From Pseudoscleropodium purum (Eukaryota > Streptophyta > Bryopsida > Hypnales > Brachytheciaceae), in assembly GCA_963969395.1 (NCBI GenBank), contig OZ017797.1:7936001-8000000 (forward strand): DNA of 64,000 nt, in the 5' to 3' direction. Shown one piece after another: positions 28,419 through 40,864 of the stretch (its first letter is position 1; every line of letters starts with the position of its first letter). A program made the translations under genes and the position numbers. The notes below the pieces were generated by a model, which was given only the letters and a program-made list of their open reading frames with translations, was not told where the DNA came from and ran no database searches.

Positions 28419-29141
28419 TAGTAATAACCACTCAGTTGCTACAAGTGGCAAATACAAGTGGCTAAAGACTATCTCAAACACCCTGTTTAATCACATGCCT
28501 TAAGGATCAAAATTACTCTTCTTCCTCCTTCATCAAGCTTCTCACTAGATTTGTGCTTAATCCAAGGGACCTCTCTAAAATGAGTAGCAACTTCATTTTA
28601 TCTCTAGGTAAAGGTGGCTTATAATACAATCATTTACAAATGTCAATGCTGATCCGTCACCAGCCAAGCTAAACGGAAAACAATGTATTAGCGGAACAAA
28701 CGGATGACAAAACATCCCCAGTCACCAGGTATGAGAGAATGTTTAGCTAATTACATCAACAAATCTTCAAGACAGTCTCAACAAGGGATTCGGAAGCATG
28801 GGACTAAAACCAAGAAGTGATACACCCGAATTAAATATGGTACATCTAACCTATTGTTGTCTGGTTCAACTCCATTGATACCTTCCAACAAATTTTCCTT
28901 CCAACACGTCGAACTAGCAAGGACTGCGATCAAAGTCAAACCAATTTCAAGTTGCACATTATGCCAGAGTACCTAATGCTTGCGTGCAAACCCTGCTCCC
29001 TGTCATACAACTTCCTATGAATCCGTATCACACAAGCTAGAAAGACAACATGCTCCCGGTACTTTTATTCATTTTTAAGGGTCCAAAAAGATGCAGACCT
29101 CTCAAAAATGCTCCTGCACGTTCACATCTGGGGAGAAGAAT

Positions 29142-31973
29142 CTAGAAACTCCGGGTGGTGGCTAAAGGATCATAATCATAGGCCTGACCTGCCTTCACAA
29201 ACCGACCCTTCACCCTCTTGCGGATGTCTGCACGGGCTTTGCGGGACTCGTACCGAACCCTCTTATCAAATCTGCAGGAATAGTACATGAGGCTACAAAT
29301 TAAATAAATTTCCAATCAATGTAGAAAAAGAAAAGTCCAAAAATAGACGGATATTGCAGTCAATAAAAACAGTTCACTGGTACAGGGTGATTAATGAAAT
29401 GATTCTATCAGCCTTAGACAAAATGGATGGATGCAGTTCTCTCTGATTAATATCACATTAGTTGACTTATACATATGGAACGGGGTTGATTGCTCTAATA
29501 TTCGGTACAAAGCTCAATAATGTTCCGTCTACTGGAGGCAAAAAGAAAAAAGTGTTGTTACGAACCTGCGATTCTTTCTCTTCTCCTTGTAACGAAGCAT
29601 TGCAGAGTCGCGTGCTTGTGCAATTGAAATACTGTCTGGGCTTCTAGAGCCCAGTGAAAGCTCCCCTGAGCTTAAGGCTCCCCTGAACACCGGCGACGTA
29701 GTATAGTCCTGATAATCACCGCTGCCGCCACTTTGACCAGAAGAGGCACTTGGCAATGCTGATCTTGACAGAAATTGCGATCCCATGTTGCATGCAACAT
29801 CATCCATGTCGTTCATTGCCATTGTGATTTCCATCACATGAGCATCAGATTGACCTGAATCTGGGCCTGCTGACCCAACAATGCTTTCCCTGAACTTGAC
29901 ATTACTGGCAGCATTGGTAGCACCCTACAGAAAACATAAACCCAATTTCGGTCTAAGTAACGCTGCACTCTTGTTCATGACAAAAGTTGTAACCAATGAA
30001 GTTAATTTGTATGATTGGTCACTCATGTGCTCTAGGATTCAAGTGCTACATCAACTTGAGACATGCGTATTAAATCTCAAAACAAAGGATGCCAATCTCC
30101 TAATCTATGTTAGTAAGGCACTTTAACAACCATCAAAATACTGGTCAAAGACGTCCTGGGTAAGAAAACATACATTGGTGGGTTTGAAGAGCTCTGCCTC
30201 AGGAATGCTCTGCATGTGAACCTGTTTGCTGCTAGAAGGTGCTGATTCTTGGCCCATGGAAGAGCGTCGCGGGCTCGTTTCTTCACATGAAGAATCAGAA
30301 GGACCTTGACAGTTGGAGAACATGTCTTCGTAGTTGTCAAAAAATAAATCCACATCAGCCATACTGAAGGCGTCACCTGGATCAGCTACCTCTCCACATA
30401 CTCCCAAGTCCTGCATATTCTGCCCCCACATCTACACCACCAACCACAATTAAGAGTTAGACGGAGGGCGAACTGGCCAGTACCGGTAGTCATTCACAAG
30501 TTGAACCAGTGAAAATTATAGAAATCATATTAGAAGTATCATTAAATTATGAAGTACAAAGTTCCGTAACTAGGTTTGAGAAGTGTGAGTCAAAGAATTA
30601 CTTGAGAGGCTTGAGTCAAGGAGTTGTTCCGCCAGAAAGGATCGGCCCCGCCTTGGCCAACAAACTCATTAGGTCCAACCTCCATCTTCATTGGCTGAGC
30701 TTCACCAACTCCCATGTGAGGTTCACTGCCAGGGCCTCCAGAACTCTGTGCGGGCTGCTGGTCTGAGTGTCCACGAACAGGAATGGGCGGACGTTGCTCG
30801 GACTCTGGCTTCTTGAGCAACACCTGTACGGAAGTCTCTACGCCATGTCGCTTTTCCTGATGATTTGGCAATGGAATCTCTGAGGTTTGCGTCAGGTCCT
30901 GGACTTGAAGAACTTGAAGTTGTTGAGATATTCCTCTTTCAGCACTAGTATGTTCTTGTTGTCTCCCCATCGCTGAAGTGCTCGCAAGAACCTGACTCTG
31001 GTACAAGAATGGTGTAGTTTTAGAATGTATAGAAGAGACAAGAGTCACCCAACGTAGACCTACTTCCTAGCAGTCCACAGGGCTTCTAATCTCATGCCTC
31101 AAATTGTACAGAGAAGACGAGCCGAGAGAAATAGTAAAAACAACCATACCCTAGGACTAAACAACAACAAAATCTGGTATGGGCAACCAACGAACTAGAC
31201 TGCCAGAATAGCTGAAGTAGTGTGATAGCTATGCATCAATCTTATCCTGTCTAACAGTACCTAATGGACGCATTAAACACCGGGTTTCGTAGTTCACAGA
31301 TGTGACTACAGGTGTAAAGAATTTGCCAGAGCAAACAGAAGATATCTAAAATCCAAATCTAAAACTGTCATAAACATGAAAGTGCTAAGGTGAGCAGGAG
31401 AAAAGGTGTAAAGACATGACTAGCTACCTTCGCAGTCACTGGAGGCTCAACAATGGTTGTGTTGGATGTGGCAGCAACTCCTAAAGTGGACTCCATCCTA
31501 TCGGCGCCATTCCTCTGGCTCTCTCTTGCGGATGGCTCTACAGTCGACCTTGTACCAGTGGAACCAGCGCTTTGGCTATTCCCCAACATGCGAAAGGAAG
31601 ACAGTGATGCAAGAGGTCCATCAACATCACGACATTCACTGCGGTCGTCACAAGCCCACAGAGCTGCAAGCTCTGTTGCAGAGGGACATCCAGTGAAGCA
31701 TTCCAACTCGTGCCGCTTGTGTTGCGAGGTAACCATTGACACATTATGTGCATTGTCATCACAGGAATGACAGAAACAAGTCTGACAGGATGGGCAGCGA
31801 ACTCCAGCAGGACGCAGGTTGCACCCTTGACATAGCAAAGTGCGAGAGTGGCGCTGTGAAAGTGCATTCGCACTGTGGACATGCCGGTCACAGGAAAGAC
31901 ACAGCCGAGCCGAGTCGGCTCGACAGTACACAGTTGCCTGGCCATCGTTACAAAAGTCACATGCTGCTTCCAT
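29142..31973 (-). CDS. CONSTANS-like B-box/CCT transcription factor (COL group III type)
   Basis: Nuclear transcription regulator of the plant COL family. Exon 1 (31,973–31,428) starts [20 protein letters not shown] and carries a full first B-box with its Cys/Asp/His zinc ligands through about residue 45. A second, diverged B-box-like segment (CQGC…CPSC…[11 protein letters not shown]…H) lies at residues ~48–90. Exon 2 is 30,997–30,602 (Gln/Pro-rich). Exon 3 starts at 30,431 and is acidic, with a [13 protein letters not shown] stretch like the middle regions of COL proteins. Exon 4 runs to 29,566 and exon 5 is 29,271–29,142. Exons 4 and 5 join in phase 2 to complete the CCT domain, from [17 protein letters not shown] into [19 protein letters not shown], which mediates nuclear import and NF-Y/DNA contacts. 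The exon 3/4 junction is unresolved because phases do not match at the obvious sites. The B-box arrangement resembles the COL9–COL15 class. Confidence 0.9.
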
Positions 31974-33749
31974 CGCAAAACAGGAACCCGCAGAATTTCA
32001 AAACAACTTTCAGTTATGTTTTAGCACGAGTCCCCTTCCAACTTGAAGCCCAAATTCTCACAGCGAAAAGATGAGCTGTTTGAAGTAACAATGCAGAGGT
32101 ACCGAGATAATAAGCTGCGCAGTATTCAGAATCTCGAATCTAAGTTCGAGGCATCTTCTCAGGCGTCTTCCCAGTAAGCACCACGATAACTGCTAATAAC
32201 ACTTCAGGATTTCCCGTCACGCTAATACAGTCCCCTTAACACATCGCATTCGCTATCACCAATTGCCGAAATCGGTATCCAGATAACCTTAATATTCTCG
32301 GTTTGACTACCCCATGGCTTCACAACTATGTCTTCAGCTCCTCCGCATATAGATGACAATGCCCTCCTTGTCACGTACACCTCAAAGAAAAGGAAACGAA
32401 AAAACATAGTCAAAGTCTATAAACATCATCTAAACAAAACAGTAGACTGCTTAATTTACATAGAGGCAAGACTGAGAACTCATAATAAGCCTCATGGACG
32501 CATTAAACCATCAACACTACAGTGGCCTTGAATATCCACGCATGCCCCCTCTCACAATTTGCTGGCAGAAAACTAACTGTTCAGCTGGGCCAAGTCAGCT
32601 CATACGTTCCATAACGAGACTTTCTACTTTGTTTGTTGACGACAAAACTAAGCCGTGAACTATTACGGAATGCCCTCATTTCATAGAACATTATGTTAAT
32701 GAGGATGATTTAAATGTGAACTATATCAGTGGATTCAAATAATTAAAAAATATTAATCCACAACGACATAGGCCAATGCATCTCTGATTTATCATGTGCA
32801 ACAACAGAACAACAAATCCCTCGCATTCAGCAGAAGTAGAGGCCGCAAAGTCTTACACACGTGAGTGAGGGGAAAGGCAAAGAGAGGATGGCGGTCAGTC
32901 AAAGTAGAAGACTGACCTTAGTACTGCTTCAAAAGTACGAATTCCCGTCAATTCCGAAACATAATGCCACACCCTCGCAATAGCAGCAAATCCTCCAAAC
33001 CGATACACCGAAAATCCATCTGTTCCAAGATACACAATGTAGATACATTAAACCCCTCATTTCTTATACACAAATCCCAGCGTACCACCACACAACCACT
33101 CCAACGCCCCAAATGGCATCCAACTAAACTCCAAAACACTAAAACCAAACAGAAACACCGAAAACGAGCGCAAGCTCCATCTTTACCCTCAAGAATCTCA
33201 ATCCAACCGCAACTCTATGAACAGTCTTCAAGTCCACCACGAGCAAACCGAAACTTTTCTGGTCTTCAGCGAAACACACACTAAACTCCAAAACACAGCT
33301 TCTCAATGCCTGTTCAAGTTCACATTCCAGTGTCATTAAACGTGGTAACAAAGTAGATCCACATCCTCCTCACTCCACATCTCTCCCAACTACCTCCACA
33401 TCCCCTCAAAATCTTTTCCGTGACTCAATTTCAAGCAACTCTCTCACGGAACTCTCTTCAGATAAAAAAAACCCATAACAAATGCAGTCACCAATTCAAG
33501 AAACCTCAACTCAAAACAAACCTCCAACACTCGACCCCGACACATGACATCCTCATAACCTCACTCACCACGCACATACACACATTAAATGTGCGAAATT
33601 CGTATTTCAAACAACAACAGTAAACCCTAGCAAGCCAGGACTCCTTCAAAAGCTCCCCCCGCCTCCCTCCCCGCCCGCGACTAAATTATATTCTCCCGTT
33701 CAAATCCCGAGACGAATGCGAATCATTCCAAGTAACAACAAAATTCCAC

Positions 33750-33779
33750 GCCACTCCACTCCACTCCACTCCACTCCAC
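33750..33779. repeat. (CCACT)n short tandem repeat
   Basis: At least five CCACT units lie in tandem on the plus strand. They sit close to the presumed transcription start of the COL gene and form a pyrimidine-rich strand of the kind often found in plant 5' leaders. Confidence 0.85.
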
Positions 33780-34011
33780 AACTGCTATCCATTCCAAAAT
33801 CAAGCCCGTCCACTCAGTTTCAAACGATCAAGAACTACTTAATTAGCGAACGAGCCATTCCCAAGTTTCAGAGAATTGGAAGACTTACAGCGCGAGCCCT
33901 CGCATTTGTCGTTGAGATACGAAGAGCGGAATCGGCAAAAGATTGTACGAAGTCGCGATGAGATGCAAGAAAAGAGTGCGAGACGAGGGGGGGACTGAGT
34001 AGTGCTTGGAT

Positions 34012-34030
34012 GGGGTTGGGGTTGGGGTTG
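34012..34030 (+). repeat. Three GGGGTT units (G-quadruplex-capable)
   Basis: GGGGTTGGGGTTGGGGTTG occurs just upstream of the putative first exon of the COL gene. The unit resembles a ciliate telomere repeat, but three copies in a promoter-like region are more simply read as a G-rich simple repeat. Confidence 0.8.
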
Positions 34031-35479
34031 CGATGCTAGTTGGTTTCTGTGCTTTGCTTGCTGCCCGAAAAGAGGCGCAAAAGCGCCGAGAAAGGGAAGA
34101 AAAGTGCAGCCCCGTCAGCCACATGCCTGCCTGAGGCCATCTCTGCAGGCCCATGATCTCGGAACGACGGACACAAAGGCTGGAGTTGGGTTGCCCCTTT
34201 GCGTTCGAAGATACCCTTTCATCCATCCGGGGGGGCGGAAAGGTTCGTAAGTTGGGTAGGGAGTTTCATCCATCCAGGAGGTGAGGTGGTTTTGCTTTGG
34301 GGAGCCTATGGGAAGGTTTGTGCATCTGGAAGCATCCAAATATGTCCTTTAGTATGTATTAGGGATAGGGAAGGACACTAAGAAGTAGAACTAGCAAGGT
34401 GAATTTTGTGTTTTGCAAGGTAAATGTAAGAAAAAAGTTCTCTATTTTGTATCACATTCATTCTATGATCTTCACTCCCCCCACACACAACCTTTGATTG
34501 CAAATATAAATTCAAAATTTAAAATTTTTTCATGTGTGGCAAATAAAAAAATTCATGTATTTTTTTAGGGGTAAATTCACCCTACTAGTCCCACTTCATA
34601 GGACATGTTTAGCATCTTGTTATATCAGGTTTTGTTGGCATATAGAAGGGGACTCCAACATGGTTCATCATAACTCTTTCATTTTAGCATTGTGAATGAT
34701 AAAGCTATGAATTTTAAAATATCAATTCTAAGGTTCATCCTTGAAAGGATGCGGAAGATAAAAGTATCTGATGAAGGTTTGATAAAGAGAAAAATAACTT
34801 TAGTTTGTTGTGAAGGACATAGAGATTTTGAAGAGTTTGTTTTTCAAAGGGTCTATATATATTGATTCCTATTGAAGGGTATTGGTGATCAAATGAAGGA
34901 CTATCAGAAAAAAATGTAGATTTTATGTTTTTACCCTATTCATTGAAGAGTGTATTGCTTTATTGAGGAATTTGATAATTAGGGATTTTGTGAATGTTTA
35001 GAATATCTTAGTAACGGGGTTGCATCCTTTCAAAATTAAACTAGCTCCAACAAATGATAACTTCCTATTCCACTCTAATATAAAAACTTCCATGAACTTA
35101 AGATAAAAATTATCATTTGGAAAATGATGCACCCTCTTTTATTTATGATTTGAGAATGGTAAAATGGAATGAAAAACAAATAGTTCCTTATGTTTAAATG
35201 CATGTCAAGAGGAGGCTTTGCAACCAAATCAATATTCATTTGTCAAACCAAATTTGACTTCAATTCTTTTGAAATAGACAAGTTATTGTTTTTTTTTAAG
35301 ACCAATAGCCAAATTTTACATAGGTATCACCTAATTTTGATATAGATACGACCAAATATGATTCTAAGTATCACATCAATACCCTTAGCATAGGTTTTTT
35401 GTTTTGTTTGTTAGTTTGATACATTTAGATCTAACAAACTATAAAGCGTCTTTTATTGTTCTACTGCTCAAAAGCTTTT

Positions 35480-36200
35480 TGGGAAGAGGGATGCACGGAC
35501 TTGGTTTCGTGGTGTTTGGACCTACAATGTGAAAATTATTGAATTTTAAAGTTTTCATGAATAAAAAAATTGACTGAAATTATTTTTTATTTTTGAAAAT
35601 TCATAACTTTCACCTTGCATGTCCACTCAAATGCTACAAAACAAAACCTTTGCACTTCTTTGTGTAGAGAACTTTCTATTCATGCCAATTTCGTGGTGTT
35701 TGAACCTATGGTGTGAAAGTTATGAATTTTTTTAATTAAAAAATTTGAATTAAATTATCTACTATTTTGGAACAATGCTAACTTTCATATTGCATGTTTG
35801 AATGCTACAAAACAAAGCCCTTGCACTCTATTATACATAGATCTTTCTTTTCATACTAATGACACAACCTCTAACACTACAATGTGAAAGTTATTGAATT
35901 TCAATGTTATAATAAATTAAATTATTATTTTATTTTTATTTAAGTTGTGCCAATAGCACACAACACACTAGTCTATACTTTGAATCAAAATGTTTTTGTT
36001 TGTTTGTTATGATGAGATCTATGGAACTATTTGTTTCCCGGTTGCACTCTTGGTGGCATTGGAAAGCTCCCAGTCTATGAAGAGGGGTGTGCAAGCTTTA
36101 TTTCATGGTGTTTGAACCCATGGTGTGAAAGTTATGAATTTTGGAGTTATTTTTGAATTTTAAGAAAAATTAAAAAATGACTCTTTTACTTTTATTTTGA
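35480..36200. repeat. Irregular ~180-bp tandem repeats
   Basis: Three to four diverged units share 'ttcgtggtgtttgaaccta', 'ggtgtgaaagttatgaattt', 'catgt…aatgctacaaaacaaa' and 'ccttgcact'. Unit starts lie near 35,500, 35,690, 35,870 and 36,095. The third unit is the most diverged. The surrounding 34.4–36.2 kb is otherwise A/T-rich with no gene seen. Confidence 0.6.
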
Positions 36201-36239
36201 CTGCAGCAACGCTGGCAGAGGGCACACTGGTAAGCTCTT

Positions 36240-39200
36240 GAAGAAATTACTGGCTGCTTCTCCAAAATGGTAAGAAAATCACTGGGCGTCCTGTCGGTCT
36301 TTCAGTTTGAAAAAAATAAATCCATGCATCAAATTGACCTGTAGAAATGAAAGTGAGATCCAAATTTCAACGACCATAAAAAGCTTTTCTCCGAGTCCCC
36401 GGAATGCATGTAAAGGGCACCAACCAAGCTCTCTTTTGCCGTTAAATGTTATCCACTTAGGCATGTCGAACGAACAGACTTTGGGAATTGAATTCATCCA
36501 TTATAATGGCGGGGGTTTATATTGAAAGCTTATCTGCACCCCACTCCGCACCTTCCGTTGTTCCAATCTTCATACTCCTCCGTCCATTGGTGGCGCCTTC
36601 ATTGCCAGACCTCATGACTGTGCTCCGCTTCCGTCGCAATCGGAAATTTACGATTCCCGCTTTACCGACGCGAATGAATCGACCGTATCGTAGACCGTGC
36701 ATCAGACAATTTGTTGTAAGAAAATTCCGTGTAAAAAAGAATCATGAAAAATGCTGTTGATGATCTTTTGCAATGAACTTGCTTCATTTTGTCAAAAAGA
36801 GAAATGAAGAAATTTGATGTTAGATTTACTTTCGCGGTGATTGTGTAGACGACGTCGCTGATATTGCAATTGATGCTGACGCTGTGAATTACAGTAGCAG
36901 ACGGATTGAGACGGAAAGTGAGACGAGGATCGGGACGAGGATTGAGAGAGGAGACGGAGGTGTTGCATTTTGACAACCCGTCCAAAGCTTCCTGCAGCTC
37001 TGAAGACTATTAACAATCTTCTTGAAACTACAATTCCTAGGACATCCACTGACAGCAAATCGAAAGAATCGTCACTTGGAGCTTCGATAGACGGTACAGG
37101 AGTGAACTCTTAGTTCAGGCTTGGTACGAAAAGTCAGTGTCAAAAGCTAATATGAACGCAGGCATTCTCTTCACTTTTCTTTAAAAATTCATGGAATTTT
37201 CAAGTCTTCTCATAAAGATCTGGAAGTTTTATGGCGTGTAGAAGGCATGTGAAAAATAAAACAATATACTTCCCAATTAGGTTATCGTGGCCAAATGGAC
37301 CTTAAGAAATTGATACTTATTGAAGCCTCACAACTTGATTGTAGGCCTGTCCTCGCAGGCTTAAATAAGAAGAAGCCATGTGCGATGTTGCAAGAACTAC
37401 CGGTAGAATAGGTACAACCAGTGCGCGGTAGTATTCACTACTCCGTATCTTTCTACTCAAGTGCTAAATATTCTTACACACTTGAATCTGTTGGAGCGAC
37501 GTCCAAGTCGGCAAGTTATTTACAGCACCGATATGATAAAATTGAGCGTGATCGGCACTTGCCAGCACATCCTCATCACGTGGTGCCTGTTAATAGCAAT
37601 AGGCATGAAGGCATCAGTACAGGCAGTACAGAGATGGTTTTCTCACTATAGAAGTTGTTGTGGTTTCTAAGATGAGACTCGATTCGAAATTATTACTAAT
37701 TACTGCCGCTGTGAATGAGTGAATGAAATCTGAATACCGCGTGCGGATGTGTAATAATCCGACCAGAAATTGCAGAGAGATATTGTATATACTTCAATAG
37801 AGTAATTAGGAGCAAGACAGCCCCAATTTGCAGGGCTTACAGTTGCCGGAAATATAGTAATCACCGTTAACGATTCTGTTCAGTACAGTACTGTAGTGAT
37901 CTGATTTCAAGCATAAACAAACTCTTTCTGGCTCATTTCGCGCGATTTTCCGATGTAACTTCCGTTAATAACTGTCTTAATTCTGATTCTCTTCCAAATC
38001 TTAAGAACAGAAGTCTTTAATGTTTAAGTTAGCAAAACGACATTAGACAGCTCTTGGTTGAAGAGTGACATTTTCCACCCTAGTCTACATTAGAATTGGA
38101 AATCGGCGAAGAAATTAGGAACAGATGCACCTTTCGTTTCTCTCTGAATTGAAATCGTGATGTTCAGATTTCAGTTGGCGGATGCCGCGAAGAAAATCAT
38201 GTTGCAGATTGAAACATCTATGTTTCTTTTCAGAGAGACGAAGGTAAGTGACCTCGGCCTGCAGTGTTACGGAAAGCATTTCAAGGTGCGCGTAGTCATG
38301 AGGATGTCCGACGATTCAGGGCAACTGAGATGGCTGCCATAGTAAGTGTTTCATCTTTCAGAGTCCGAGTCTAAACCCTAATTGCTGGATACGGTGCAAT
38401 GTGGCATTTGGAAGGATTCAATGCATCAGCCAGAATTGTAGAGATACAAGTTAGCAGACGTCTATGATAATCGGTGTGCATTTAGATTAAGTTAGGTGGA
38501 TCCGCACTCACTAAGTTAATACCGGTTGGTAATAGTAGAGATTTCTCTCAGATTTCTCTCACTGGAAGACCAATGAAATTTCTACTGCATACCCACCCTG
38601 CTGAAAATGCCTAGGCACAGGAGAGGAAATGGCTGACGAGTATTGACTTAATCTTAGCTTCCACACCGTAAATCTGAAGACGTCGGTCAAAGACACGGTA
38701 AACACACAAGCCATAACCAAATCAACAGGGGGTTACAGGATAAAATCTCTTCAGGGTTAGAGAATGGTCTGTATAAAAGCTGTCCTTCTGATCTTTTTTT
38801 AGTCTTGAAGATCTATGAGTTTGTTGGCTGATCTGTAATGAATGTTGTGCGGGATAAGAAGTATTTTAATTAGTTTTTTTGCAGCGAATTAGTCCATCTC
38901 TCCAGGGCAAAACCTTGGATCCATGTTTACCTATCGTACGGGTAAACTCTTTCCGTTGGGGTGAACTTATTTGTGTGCCTCAATCGCTTGCCCTTCTTGC
39001 CTGCCTGCTTGCAAATAATTAGGTTCATGTATGCCAATCCTTGGTCATTAATTTCAAATAAGTTTATTCTGTCATGCCTCAATTTATGCTTTCCACTTTC
39101 TATGTAATAGACCTCTGTGGACTATGTTGGGTTCATTCTTCGACTATATTGAGTCTTTTGAATTGGAACATTTCTTCTTACAAGGACCGTCTTCTACCGA

Positions 39201-39896
39201 GTATTCAACAACATGAACGCATTTCAATGTCTCTTACCTTATACAGGTATGGTTTTAAGCCTCCTCTGAACCTCTCACATTTTTATAATAGATATAGAAT
39301 CATCACCCACTTAAAATCCTGCATTCCTAGCTTTAGAGTTTGCCAATACTCGACCTGTACTGAAGTTTTATATTCAGGTTCTATGACAGTGTTCTGTAGA
39401 ACCCTTTCAAAGTGAGTCCTCCCTGAAACTCTGAAAGTAAAGCAAATGTGATACACTTTCTGAGTCTGCTTCAATGTATGCAGAAAATTTCAATGGCCCT
39501 TCCCCTGCATAGAAAGATGGTGTAGTCACTTCGAAAGTAGTTCCACTTCCGTCCTTGCTAATTTAAATCTCTGACTGATGCAATGCAGTTTCTAATGCAG
39601 GTGTTGTACGAATCTGCATATCGAAACGTCAAGTCTTCATCTCGTGAACCCTGATCCAGGCAGGCAATCGAGAGTCACCATCTGTTGTTTCAGTGATGCA
39701 ATATCTCGCCGGTTTACGAAATGATGCGAGAAATACGAGTTAGGATATGTAGTCGACTAGTCGTTGATGATGATAAATACAATGAACTAGGACGCACGAT
39801 GTACATGCTTTTGTCGAGTTTAGTGAGCTATCCCAAGGACAGTGGCCTTCCACTGTGTACTATGGGTCATCAGTTTCCTCAGCGGACTTGCCGTGA
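36240..39896. other. Unassigned mixed-composition region
   Basis: Base composition is higher in GC than the flanking repeats and short frames occur on both strands (36,488–36,760 plus, 36,662–37,058 minus, 38,157–38,342 plus). None resembles a known family or links to neighbours through convincing splice sites. It could hold a non-coding transcript, a decayed gene or exons of an unrecognised gene. I see nothing decisive. Confidence 0.4.
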
Positions 39897-39905
39897 GGTC
39901 TCCAC

Positions 39906-40194
39906 GAGGGCTTTTTTTTTTTTTCCATTTTTATGAAGTGACAAAGAGCCAAAATAAAATGTTATAACGGTGCTCCAAATTTCAACATTCATCCACATAT
40001 GGGATAAAAAAGATCACATTCATACATATCATATGTCCAAAATTATATTTTCATCCACAATTAGGCGATTTCATCCAAGTTATTTTTATAATTTGAAGTT
40101 TTCTAGTGAAAAACTTCAAGATTTGTTGCCATCTTTTAGCCAAATTATGTTTTTTTGGTGCAATTTGGCACTAGAAAGCCAAAAAAAAAGCCAT
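39906..40194. mobile_element. Mutator-type MITE, copy 2 (289 bp)
   Basis: A perfect 9-bp direct repeat, GGTCTCCAC, flanks it at 39,897–39,905 and 40,195–40,203. It begins GAGGGC followed by a T run and ends with an A run followed by GCCAT, so the tips are inverted. It is collinear with 23,549–23,836. It ends only about 20 bp before the left inverted repeat of the 13-kb element. Confidence 0.85.
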
Positions 40195-40214
40195 GGTCTC
40201 CACACTATGAACTG

Positions 40215-40248
40215 ATATTTAACTAATTATGGACAAATCCATAGTCCA
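40215..40248 (+). repeat. Left terminal inverted repeat of the 13-kb element
   Basis: ATAT, then TTAACTAATTATGGACAA, then ATCCATAGTCCA. The first 22 bases equal the reverse complement of 53,329–53,350 without mismatch. The next 12 match 53,298–53,309 in 11 of 12 positions. Confidence 0.8.
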
Positions 40249-40416
40249 GAAATAAATCGGCCGTCAGCCGATATAGTCGAATGCATAGATTTGTGTGTCA
40301 TAAGCAATGAACATAAATGGACGCAACCACTAAACAAACCAAAGTACCACAACACACGGCCAATGATAGAGTTCAGAGCCTACAATTAGTAGTTAAATCA
40401 ATAATTTCATAAGCTC

Positions 40417-40743
40417 CTATGTTGTGTCCAAATTTGGAACAAAGTATCGGCTGGTGCCTGATACTACCAACCGATTCCTAACATCATTCTCTAAAGCACC
40501 TAGATCTATGAAAGTGTTTGCACTATGTAAACTATGAAAATCGACTATGGCAGCCATCTGTAAGATGAAGAGCAACGAATGCTCCTCCTTAAACCCTAAA
40601 CCCTGAGTCCATCCGATCCAATGAACTGAATTGCTCGTATCAACTGGCAGCCGATATCCCCCCCAGAAAACTCCAGAGAACAGGTCTTGAAGTGAAGAGG
40701 CAGTCAATTCGATAAGACTGGCGTTGACAATAAAGTAGTTCAA
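40417..40743 (-). other. Unassigned open frame at the 3' side of the minus-strand unit
   Basis: A 108-codon open frame with two of the palindromes in or beside it. The predicted protein shows no motif that I recognise. It may be a further 3' exon, 3' UTR or non-coding spacer of the element. Confidence 0.25.
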
Positions 40744-40864
40744 ATTTGTGAATAAGGTAAAGGGGACGAGATTGGAAGGTATTCAAGCCCCCCCCGATTC
40801 CACTCTGCAAGGGTATCGGTTGGCGTCCGACACCATGTAGGGCAAATCACCAGAATATCCCATT

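Larger units (their letters stand above)
14300..29141. other. Repeat-rich intergenic region
   Basis: About 15 kb of A/T-rich DNA without a supported gene. It contains the repeats and mobile elements listed separately. The open frames are short, low-complexity and unrelated to known families. Between the listed repeats the sequence appears to be further decayed transposon material. Confidence 0.6.
31974..34380. other. COL 5' flank with probable 5'-UTR exon
   Basis: No protein-coding exon is supported. On the minus strand a consensus donor, CTGTAAGT, ends a GC-richer stretch at about 33,888. This suggests a non-coding first exon around 33,889–34,000 spliced to sequence upstream of the COL start codon. 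Open frames here are Pro/Thr/Lys-rich and look like composition artefacts. Confidence 0.4.

Noticed and set aside
31453..32074. Plus-strand open frames opposite the COL first exon
   Set aside because: They are antisense shadows of the B-box exon with no independent support.
34012..34030. Interstitial telomeric repeat
   Set aside because: Only three GGGGTT units, not the plant TTTAGGG type, in a promoter-like GC-rich stretch; better read as a simple G-rich repeat.
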